DNA of 9,621 nt from the NCBI GenBank assembly GCA_002479815.1, contig DLPA01000058.1:1-9621 (forward strand). The letters run 5' to 3'. Shown in pieces: positions 1-6,050 of this stretch (the stretch's first letter is position 1; each line of letters opens with the position of its first letter). The notes beneath the pieces are model-generated. The model was not told the DNA's origin. It made no database searches and saw nothing but the letters and a program-made list of their open reading frames with translations. A program made the translations under genes and the position numbers. The stretch is from a bacterium UBA7470. Its GTDB lineage: Bacteria; Pseudomonadota; Gammaproteobacteria; Burkholderiales; Burkholderiaceae_C.

Positions 1-45
1 TTTTTTATTGGTTTGATTTTCGTTTGATCCGACGAGGAGACGTTC

Positions 46-807
46 ATGGACATCGCAGGCAAAGTATTTATCGTGACAGGCGCAGCGTCTGGACTGGGTG
101 AGGGCACGGCGCGTATGCTGGTCGCCAACGGGGGGCGGGTTGTGCTGGCCGATATGCAGGCCGAGAAAGGCGAGGCTGTGGCGCGTGAACTGGGGGGGGC
201 GTTTGTGCGTTGCGATGTGAGCAACGAAGCCGACGGTCAGGCCGTGGTCGCCAAGGCCTTGGAAATGGGTACGCTCATGGGCTTGGTCAACTGCGCCGGC
301 ATTGCACCCGCCGAAAAAACCGTGGGCAAAAACGGCCCACACGCCCTCGCCAGCTACACCAAAACCATCATGGTGAATTTGGTGGGCACGTTCAACATGA
401 TTCGCTTGGCCGCAGATGCCATGTGCAAAAACCAGCCCGATCCGGTGACGGGTGAGCGTGGGGTGCTGATTTCCACCGCCAGCGTGGCGGCGTATGACGG
501 TCAAATTGGGCAAGCGGCTTATGCAGCGTCCAAAGGCGGTGTGGTGGGCATGACCTTGCCGATTGCGCGTGACTTGTCACGCAACGGCATCCGCAACATG
601 ACGATTGCCCCCGGCATTTTCGGCACGCCCATGCTGTTTGGCATGCCCCAAGAAGTGCAAGACGCGCTGGCCGCAGGCGTGCCCTTCCCCAGCCGCTTGG
701 GCACACCGCAAGACTACGCCAAGCTGGTCAAGCACATCATCGAAAACGACATGCTCAACGGCGAAGTGATCCGCTTGGACGGCGCGATCCGCTTGGCTCC
801 TCGCTGA
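46..807 (+). CDS. Short-chain dehydrogenase, HSD17B10-like 3-hydroxyacyl-CoA dehydrogenase
   Basis: A 253-residue cytosolic oxidoreductase, expected to oxidise a 3-hydroxyacyl-CoA (or a similar secondary alcohol) with NAD+ in beta-oxidation or branched-chain/aromatic acyl-CoA breakdown. Seen: the Rossmann motif TGAASGLG at residues 11-18, Asp36 after the second strand (favours NAD over NADP), NCAG at 82-85, and the catalytic set Ser146, Tyr159, Lys163 (YAASK). The C-terminal half, including GQAAYAASKGG, PGIFGTPM and NGEVIRLDGAIR, closely resembles human HSD17B10 from memory, and the length matches (about 255-261). The start is supported by AGGAGA at 35-40, five bases before the ATG. The 45 bases upstream are T-rich (T6 at the very edge) with no clear promoter, so an upstream operon partner outside the window is possible. 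G6 (130-135) and G8 (192-199) runs lie in the coding sequence. Family assignment is sure; the substrate is inferred. Confidence 0.93.
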   Translation: MDIAGKVFIVTGAASGLGEGTARMLVANGGRVVLADMQAEKGEAVARELGGAFVRCDVSNEADGQAVVAKALEMGTLMGLVNCAGIAPAEKTVGKNGPHALASYTKTIMVNLVGTFNMIRLAADAMCKNQPDPVTGERGVLISTASVAAYDGQIGQAAYAASKGGVVGMTLPIARDLSRNGIRNMTIAPGIFGTPMLFGMPQEVQDALAAGVPFPSRLGTPQDYAKLVKHIIENDMLNGEVIRLDGAIRLAPR

Positions 808-817
808 AGTTGGTCTT

Positions 818-2278
818 CTACATCAAACGGCGCAGCACACTCAACAACTGCGCCAGCCGTTTGCCGTAGGGCGGGTAAAACCAATGCCCCAAGGCCCAAG
901 GCGATTGCACGAACACTCCTTTTTGATGGGTGAAGCGCAAAAAGCCGATTTCGCCGTGATACGCGCCCCAACCGCTGTCGCCCACCCCACCAAACGGCAA
1001 GCCTTTATGGGCAATGTGCATCAGGGTGTCGTTGACCGTGACACCGCCGCTCACGGTGTGATGCAGCACGCGCTGGCACGCGGCTTGGTCTTTGCCAAAC
1101 CAATACAGCGCCAGAGGACGAGGACGGGCGTTGATGTAGGCCACCACGTCCTCGAACCGTTCGTAACTCAGCACGGGTAAGATGGGGCCGAAAATTTCCT
1201 CCTGCATCAAGCGCGACTCCGCAGGCGGCTGCAACACCAGCACGGGCGCGAATTGGCGAGGATGGGCAGAAACACCACCACGGTCGGCCTCGCAAAGTTC
1301 GCGCACTTCAGCGCCTAAGCTGCGGGCCTCGTCCAACAAGGTTTGCAGGCGTTGGTGATGGCGGTCGGTGGCGATGCTGGCGTAGTCGGGATGCCCCACG
1401 GGGGACGTGCCAAACAAGCGCACCAAGGCCGCCCGCAAAGCTTGCTCTAAAGCTGCTTCTTGGCCTTTGGGCACAAAGATGTAATCAGGCGCGATGCAGG
1501 TTTGCCCGCCGTTGAGCAGTTTGCCATGCAAAATTTTGACGGCAGCCTCGCTCAAATCACAAGAAGCATCGACGATGCAAGGCGACTTGCCGCCCAACTC
1601 CAAGGTCGTAGGCGTGAGGTTGCGTGCGGCGGCTTGCGCCACTTTGCGCCCCACGAGGGTCGATCCGGTGAAGAACAAATGATCGAAAGGCAAATCGGCA
1701 AAGGCTTGCGCCACATCGGCCCCGCCTAGCACCACTTGCACATCGGCGCGGTCAAAGTGTTGATGCAGCAGCTCTGCCAGCAAGGCCGAGGTGCGCGGGG
1801 TCAACTCACTGGGCTTCATCATGACCCGATTGCCCGCCGCCCACGCTGCCGCCAATGGCCCCAGCGTCAGTTGCAAGGGATAGTTCCACGGCCCGATGAC
1901 ACCGACCACGCCCAGCGGCTGGCGCTGAATGTACGCATGGGCGGGTTGCAAATAAATGGGCGTACCCACACGCTGAGGCTTCATCCATTTGGGCAATTGG
2001 CGCAGCAATTGGCCGATGGTGGCCCGCAGCACAAAAAAGTCGGCCACCTCGGTCAAGGCTTCAGAGCGCACGCCAAAATCCGCCTGTACCGCTTGCGCCA
2101 AGGCGGGGCCATGCGTGTCGATCAGGCTCAACAGGCGCGTCAGGCGCTCACGTCGCCATGCCAGTGGCACGTCGGTCTGCGCTCGGCTGGCTTGGCGCTG
2201 GGTGGCAAAGCCATCGGTCAATGCTTGCAAGTCGGGGAAGTCGGACGTGTCTAAAAAGGGGGTGAGTGGTGCGTTCAT
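818..2278 (-). CDS. Aldehyde dehydrogenase, class-3 / coniferyl aldehyde dehydrogenase type
   Basis: A 486-residue NAD(P)-dependent aldehyde dehydrogenase that turns an aldehyde into its acid. The sequence shows the full catalytic set: Asn132 in GPWNYPL, Glu227 in LELGGKSP, the nucleophile Cys261 in NGGQTC, EEIFGP at 360-365, and PFGGVGDSGWGAYHGEIGF from 428. The compact length, the N-terminal region with the AVQADFG segment and the basic, amphipathic tail (PPYGKRLAQLLSVLRRL) fit the class-3-like group that includes bacterial coniferyl aldehyde dehydrogenases and fatty aldehyde dehydrogenases. Coniferyl aldehyde (lignin monomers) is the name usually given in Burkholderiales; medium or long-chain aliphatic aldehydes are equally possible from sequence alone. 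The ribosome site is weak (AAGA seven bases before the ATG). It converges on the SDR gene with only 10 bases between stops and diverges from the Bug receptor gene, so it is probably a single-gene unit. Confidence 0.93.
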   Translation of the reverse strand: MNAPLTPFLDTSDFPDLQALTDGFATQRQASRAQTDVPLAWRRERLTRLLSLIDTHGPALAQAVQADFGVRSEALTEVADFFVLRATIGQLLRQLPKWMKPQRVGTPIYLQPAHAYIQRQPLGVVGVIGPWNYPLQLTLGPLAAAWAAGNRVMMKPSELTPRTSALLAELLHQHFDRADVQVVLGGADVAQAFADLPFDHLFFTGSTLVGRKVAQAAARNLTPTTLELGGKSPCIVDASCDLSEAAVKILHGKLLNGGQTCIAPDYIFVPKGQEAALEQALRAALVRLFGTSPVGHPDYASIATDRHHQRLQTLLDEARSLGAEVRELCEADRGGVSAHPRQFAPVLVLQPPAESRLMQEEIFGPILPVLSYERFEDVVAYINARPRPLALYWFGKDQAACQRVLHHTVSGGVTVNDTLMHIAHKGLPFGGVGDSGWGAYHGEIGFLRFTHQKGVFVQSPWALGHWFYPPYGKRLAQLLSVLRRLM

Positions 2279-2349
2279 GCCTGCATCTTACGCAAGACTG
2301 ACTCAATCTGAATAGAGTTCAAACCCCAATCTGGACGATACCCGCCTGA

Positions 2350-2380
2350 ATGCCAAAAACCCACTGTCGCCTTCTATACT
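2350..2380 (+). promoter_or_regulatory. Candidate sigma-70 promoter for the Bug receptor gene
   Basis: TATACT at 2375-2380 is a five-of-six match to the -10 box. A poor -35 box, ATGCCA at 2350-2355 (four of six), lies 19 bases upstream; shifting one base gives TGCCAA with an 18-base spacer. Transcription would begin near 2387, giving a leader of roughly 24 bases that contains T7 (2393-2399) followed directly by the GGAGA ribosome site (2400-2404). The site lies in the 132-base divergent gap to the aldehyde dehydrogenase gene. The assignment rests on the -10 box and position only. No comparably clear promoter was found for the opposite direction. Confidence 0.4.
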
Positions 2381-2410
2381 GAGCCTCTGTTATTTTTTTG
2401 GAGACAGCGT

Positions 2411-3427
2411 ATGCAAAAAACTCCCCTTACACACCCCATCACCTCCCCCATCACGCGCCGCGCCCTGACGTGGAGCCTAGGACTTTTGGGCCTCGTCGCC
2501 GCCAGCAGCACATTCGTCCATGCGCAAAGCTTTCCGAGCAAACCCATACGCATCGTGATTGGCTTTCCAGCCGGAGGGCCGCTGGACCAACACGCACGCC
2601 TATTGACCGACAAATTGCAAGCCGCCCTAGGCCAGCCCATCATCATCGACTACAAGGCGGGTGCAGGAGGCACGGTCGGCGCACAAGAAGTGATGCGTGC
2701 CCCAGCAGATGGCTACACCCTGCTGCTGGCAAACACGGGCACGATGGTCATCAACCCCGCGCTCTATCAAAAACTCCCCTACCAAACCCTGCGCGACTTC
2801 ACCCCCGTGGCCCGCACTGCCATGCAGCCCTTGGCCTTGTTGGTCAACCCCAACGTCCCTGCCAAAACGCTACCGGAATTTGTGGCCTACGTCAAAAGCA
2901 AGCCCGGCCAAATCAATTACGGATCGGCAGGCAATGGCGGCATCAGTCACTTAGTGCCAGAAATGTTTAAAAACCGCACCGACCTTTTCATGGTGCACAT
3001 TCCCTACCGTGGCAGTGCGCCCGCGTTTACTGATTTGATGGCAGGACAGGTCCAGTTCATGGCCGAAAGCATTCCACAAGCAGCCAACTATCACAAACAA
3101 GGCAAAGTCCGCGCCTTGGCCGTCACCAGCAAAGAGCGCAATTCGGCTCTGCCCGACATTCCGACGGTCATGGAAACCGGCATTAAAGACTTTGAAGTCG
3201 TGGGTTTTTATGGCTTTTTGGCCCCTGTGAGCACACCGAAAGACGTGGTGAGCAAACTATCAGACGCTTTCAGACAGGTACTGACCATGCCTGATATTCG
3301 TCAGCGAATGATCACCCAAGGTGCAGACCCTGCCTTCTTACCCAGTGAAGATTTCAGCAAGTTTTTAGCTGCAGAAATGCCACGCTGGGCTGATGCAGTG
3401 CGACATTCGGGTGCCAAATTAGACTAG
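2411..3427 (+). CDS. Bug-family (TctC-like) periplasmic substrate-binding protein
   Basis: A 338-residue secreted receptor of the Bug family, which captures small carboxylates or related ligands in the periplasm, in some cases for a tripartite tricarboxylate transporter. The N-terminus has a basic stretch with twin arginines (TRRALTWS, residues 16-23), a hydrophobic core at about 21-36 and a probable cleavage after VHA (residue 38), giving a mature start QSFPSKPIRIVIGFPAGG. Family hallmarks are PAGGPLDQHAR (53-63, with Asp59), GAGGTVGA (84-91) and ADGYTLLLAN (99-108); the length is typical once a slightly long leader is allowed for. GGAGA at 2400-2404, six bases before the ATG, fixes the start; an ATG at 2398 is in another frame. 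No TctA/TctB membrane genes are adjacent, as is common because most Bug receptors are orphans. Divergent placement next to an aldehyde dehydrogenase hints at an organic-acid or aromatic ligand, but that is inference. Confidence 0.94.
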   Translation: MQKTPLTHPITSPITRRALTWSLGLLGLVAASSTFVHAQSFPSKPIRIVIGFPAGGPLDQHARLLTDKLQAALGQPIIIDYKAGAGGTVGAQEVMRAPADGYTLLLANTGTMVINPALYQKLPYQTLRDFTPVARTAMQPLALLVNPNVPAKTLPEFVAYVKSKPGQINYGSAGNGGISHLVPEMFKNRTDLFMVHIPYRGSAPAFTDLMAGQVQFMAESIPQAANYHKQGKVRALAVTSKERNSALPDIPTVMETGIKDFEVVGFYGFLAPVSTPKDVVSKLSDAFRQVLTMPDIRQRMITQGADPAFLPSEDFSKFLAAEMPRWADAVRHSGAKLD

Positions 3428-3446
3428 TCTAGAAGGGATCATCCCT
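3420..3446. repeat. Two adjacent short palindromes in the convergent gap
   Basis: A perfect 12-base palindrome, TAGACTAGTCTA (3420-3431), contains the TAG stop codon of the Bug gene. Two bases later lies AGGGATCATCCCT (3434-3446), a palindrome with six-base arms around a central C, which could fold as a five-pair stem with a three-base loop. They sit where the Bug and tolC genes converge and could act as a weak two-way transcription end. Neither is followed by a T-run on either strand, so a classical intrinsic terminator is not shown. Short palindromes can arise by chance. Confidence 0.4.
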
Positions 3447-3478
3447 AAACTACAGCACTGGCGTTGCTTGGTATGCGC

Positions 3479-4873
3479 TCAGTCAATTGCCAGCAGGCGA
3501 TTGATGACACTCAGGTCTTGCACGGACAGTTGGCCCGTGGCCTGTCGCAGCTTCAAATGGCCGACCAACACATCGTAGCGGGCCTTCGCCAAGTCCCGCT
3601 TGGTTTGGAACAACTGGCTTTGCGCGTTGAGCACGTCGATGTTGATGCGTACACCCACTTGATAGCCTAATTTGTTCGCATCTAAGGCACTTTGGCTGGA
3701 AACTTCAGCCGCTTCCAAGGCCTTGGCTTGTCCGTTGCCCGATTGCACACCGAAGAAGGCGGCGCGTGTGGCTTGGCTCACGGCACGCTTGGCTGCTTCC
3801 ACATCGCTTTCAGCCTTGCTTTCTAAAGCCAAGGTTTCCTTGATGCGGTTTTCGATGGCGTAGCCACTGAACAAAGGCATGTTCAGTTGCACCCCAATAC
3901 TGGCGGTGTTGCTGCGCAAGGGGTTGCCTGTGGTCGTAGAGGGCGAGCGGGCGATTTGATACTGGGCGGTCAAGTCCACCGTGGGGCCGTTGGCGGCTTT
4001 GGCTTTGGCGGTTTCTAAGCGAGCGACGGCCAAGGCCGTTTGTGCTTGCACCACACTGGGGTGCGCTGTTTCGGCTTGTTGCACCCACGCCGTGACCTCG
4101 TTTGGGGCCACGTCAGGCAAGTTGACGGGGGTACGCAAGGGGTGAGGACGGGCGTCGGTTTTACCCGTTAAATTGTCTAACGCCAGTTTTTTGACGCGCA
4201 AATCGTTGTCCGCCGCAATTTCTTGGGCTTGCACCAAATCAAACCGCGCTTGGGCTTCGCGGGCATCGGTGATGGTGCTGGTGCCCACTTCAAAATTGCG
4301 CTTGGCAGCAGCCAGTTGTTCGGCGACGGCGGTTTTTTGTGCCTGCACAAAGGTCAGGGTGTCTTGCGCCGCCAAGACATCGAAATAGGCTTGGGTGATG
4401 CGAACGATCAAATCTTGCTCTACGGCTTGCAGTTGGCTCTGTGCCACGGCCAAGGATTTTTGGCCTTGCTCAAACGCCAGTTGATTGGCAGGACGATACA
4501 AGGGATAACTGCCTGACAGCGCCACGTTTTGGCTGTTGAAGCTGCGGTCGCGCACGGGACTGGCATTGTCCACATTCGTCCAACTCATGCCACTGGACAA
4601 GCCTGCGCTGGGTAATAGGCCTGCACGCGCCTGCTCTGCTTTGGCAGCCGCCGCATCGTAGGCCAAGCGAGCAGATTGATAGCTCGCGTCATACGCTTTG
4701 GCGACCTCATGCAGTTCAGCCAAGCTCTGTGCCTGAGCCGCACCACCCAGTCCCACCATGCAGACCACGCCCCACGCCTTCAGCGTCCGTCCAAGCGGGT
4801 GTAGACGCAAGCAAGAAGCGGAAAGAGAGGGTAAGACGTGAAAACCGAACGCGGGCGATGTGGCTGAAGTCAT
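3479..4873 (-). CDS. TolC-family outer-membrane efflux channel
   Basis: A 464-residue outer-membrane channel protein that would form the trimeric exit duct of a tripartite efflux or type I secretion system. The leader is long (basic segment RTLK at about 29-32, hydrophobic core to about 45, probable cleavage at AQA/QS, residue 48). No lipobox cysteine is present, so it is TolC-like rather than an OprM-type lipoprotein. Two structural repeats follow, about 50-250 and 270-445, each with the helix hallmark VG-x(5)-D-x(3)-AQ: VGTSTITDAREAQ near 196 and VGVRINIDVLNAQ near 406. GVQLNMPLFSG at 327-337 is the typical second-repeat strand. I chose the ATG at 4873 because AGGA lies seven bases upstream; an upstream TTG at 4933 would spoil the signal peptide. 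It follows the rhodanese gene by 63 bases, and the RND pump and adaptor lie upstream on the same strand, making it their likely partner. The leader region just before the ribosome site is pyrimidine-rich. Confidence 0.93.
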   Translation of the reverse strand: MTSATSPAFGFHVLPSLSASCLRLHPLGRTLKAWGVVCMVGLGGAAQAQSLAELHEVAKAYDASYQSARLAYDAAAAKAEQARAGLLPSAGLSSGMSWTNVDNASPVRDRSFNSQNVALSGSYPLYRPANQLAFEQGQKSLAVAQSQLQAVEQDLIVRITQAYFDVLAAQDTLTFVQAQKTAVAEQLAAAKRNFEVGTSTITDAREAQARFDLVQAQEIAADNDLRVKKLALDNLTGKTDARPHPLRTPVNLPDVAPNEVTAWVQQAETAHPSVVQAQTALAVARLETAKAKAANGPTVDLTAQYQIARSPSTTTGNPLRSNTASIGVQLNMPLFSGYAIENRIKETLALESKAESDVEAAKRAVSQATRAAFFGVQSGNGQAKALEAAEVSSQSALDANKLGYQVGVRINIDVLNAQSQLFQTKRDLAKARYDVLVGHLKLRQATGQLSVQDLSVINRLLAID

Positions 4874-4880
4874 AGAGCTA

Positions 4881-4884
4881 TCCT
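4881..4884 (-). promoter_or_regulatory. Ribosome binding site deciding the tolC start
   Basis: AGGA on the minus strand, seven bases before the ATG at 4873-4871. It favours this start over the in-frame TTG at 4933, which would add 20 residues (including three cysteines or more of uncharged sequence) ahead of a recognisable signal peptide. Confidence 0.7.
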
Positions 4885-4936
4885 GAAAAAGCAAACGAAA
4901 AAGAAAACAGTGAACGCAATACGTGACGAGCAAGGC

Positions 4937-5293
4937 TCAATACACCGGCACACGCGGGTCATGCTCCACCGCCCATGCGTGTATTCCACCTTGGATATTC
5001 ACCACTTGCGTAAAGCCTTGCTGCATCAGGAAATGGGCCACTTGGGCGCTGCGTGCGCCGTGATGACACAAACAGGCGATGGGCCGGTCACAATCAAGCT
5101 CTAGATACCGAGCGGGAACGGTACGCATGGGCATGTGGATCAACTCAAACCCGTTGCTGGCAGCATCGCCTTGCACCGCAGCGGTTTGGAGTTCCCAAGG
5201 CTCACGCACGTCCAAGACCACGGGCAATGGCGTGTCGGCAGTGGTGGTGTGTTGTACCCAAGCGGGTATTTGTTGGGGGGCTATTTGCTGCAT
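4937..5293 (-). CDS. Single-domain rhodanese-like protein
   Basis: A 118-residue protein consisting of one rhodanese domain, expected in the cytoplasm since no signal peptide is visible. The CDC25/rhodanese signatures are present: VVLDVREPWE at 25-34, the active-site loop CHHGARS with nucleophile Cys76 (residues 76-82), and VVNIQGGIHAWAVEHDP at 97-112. The intact cysteine suggests a real persulfide-carrying sulfurtransferase; the sulfur acceptor cannot be told from sequence. A second cysteine (Cys74) precedes the catalytic one by two positions. The gene starts nine bases after the stop of the methyltransferase-like gene and has only a poor ribosome site, which suggests translation coupled to that gene. 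The tolC gene follows 63 bases downstream. As I recall, rhodanese between a pcm-like gene and tolC is a common Burkholderiales arrangement; no functional link to efflux is evident. Confidence 0.92.
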   Translation of the reverse strand: MQQIAPQQIPAWVQHTTTADTPLPVVLDVREPWELQTAAVQGDAASNGFELIHMPMRTVPARYLELDCDRPIACLCHHGARSAQVAHFLMQQGFTQVVNIQGGIHAWAVEHDPRVPVY

Positions 5294-5302
5294 GGTGAAC
5301 GA

Positions 5303-6007
5303 TCAGAAGCGGAAGGTCGAGCCTTCGGGGAAATTTTTTAAACGAGGAGCCACATAGTCCCAAGGTTGTACCGTGGCATACGAGGTGTCAGACACGCGGG
5401 TGACGATGGTGGCCCGCATGATGGGTTCATGGCCCACCACCGCAATCAAGCGACCACCGACCTTGAGCAGCATGAGCAAATCTTGCGGTACTTCAGCGAC
5501 AGAGCCACTGAGGACGATGACGTTGTAAGGCAGCAGTGCCTCGCACGCCTTGAAGCCCCACGCTGCTGCGTCTGCCTGTCGCACATCCACATTGGTGATG
5601 CCGGCTTGCTGCAAGTTTTGACGCGCTTGAGCCGCCAGTTCGGGCACGATTTCTAGGCTCAAGACTTGTTTGGCTTGTTTACCTAACAAAGCAGCCATAT
5701 AGCCTGTGCCCGTGCCTATATGCAGCACGGTATCGGTGGGCTGTACAGCGGCATCTTGCAGCAAACGGGCTTGCACCTTGGGTGCCAACATACACAGGCC
5801 GGCTTGGGCGGGCTGCGTCATGGGCACATCCAAATCGGCAAAAGCCAGATTGCGATAGACCGCAGGTACAAAATCCTCACGGCGAACGGCGGTCATCAGC
5901 TCCAAAACTTTAGAGTCCACCACCTCCCAAGGACGGACTTGCTGCTCAATCATGTTGAAACGCGCTTTATCAGTATTGAGGGGGGACTGGGACGTAACAG
6001 TGGACAT
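5303..6007 (-). CDS. Protein-L-isoaspartate O-methyltransferase-like SAM methyltransferase (atypical active site)
   Basis: A 234-residue cytosolic SAM-dependent methyltransferase fold of the PCMT family. Seen: N-terminal MIEQQVRPWEV (19-29) and VRREDFVPAVYRNLAFAD (41-58), both typical of the family; SAM motif I VLHIGTGTGYMAALL (94-108); the acidic residue after strand 2 in LSLEI (Glu119); NVIVLSGSVAEVP (162-174); and LLKVGGRLIAVVG (180-192). True isoaspartyl methyltransferases such as E. coli Pcm carry a TIS(Q/A)P motif with a conserved serine before the helix that precedes motif I. Here the matching stretch reads CMLAP (72-76), without the serine. The protein therefore probably belongs to the Pcm-like group next to tolC in many proteobacteria, and its substrate is unknown. 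AGGAG (6016-6020) lies eight bases before the ATG. It follows the RND pump by 43 bases and precedes the rhodanese by nine. Confidence 0.88.
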   Translation of the reverse strand: MSTVTSQSPLNTDKARFNMIEQQVRPWEVVDSKVLELMTAVRREDFVPAVYRNLAFADLDVPMTQPAQAGLCMLAPKVQARLLQDAAVQPTDTVLHIGTGTGYMAALLGKQAKQVLSLEIVPELAAQARQNLQQAGITNVDVRQADAAAWGFKACEALLPYNVIVLSGSVAEVPQDLLMLLKVGGRLIAVVGHEPIMRATIVTRVSDTSYATVQPWDYVAPRLKNFPEGSTFRF

Positions 6008-6050
6008 TAAAATTACTCCTAGGGGTACATTAGCGGGACTACCTCTGATT

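Noticed and set aside
1736..2254. 172-codon open frame on the plus strand inside the aldehyde dehydrogenase gene
   Set aside because: It is antisense to a gene with complete catalytic motifs. Its composition (rich in Gln, Arg, His and Gly) is typical of shadow frames in G+C-rich DNA.
2398..2970. 190-codon frame starting 13 bases before the Bug gene
   Set aside because: It overlaps the Bug gene in another frame, has Arg/His/Pro-rich shadow composition and no domain I recognise. The GGAGA site is spaced correctly for the ATG at 2411.
4874..4933. N-terminal extension of the TolC protein from a TTG codon
   Set aside because: The extension would place 20 extra residues in front of an already long leader. 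The ATG at 4873 has AGGA at proper spacing.
6008..6050. Possible terminator or separate promoter between the pump and methyltransferase-like genes
   Set aside because: The only dyad, ACTCCTAGGGGT-like at 6015-6026, is short, has a mismatch and overlaps the ribosome site. No T-run or convincing -10/-35 pair is visible.
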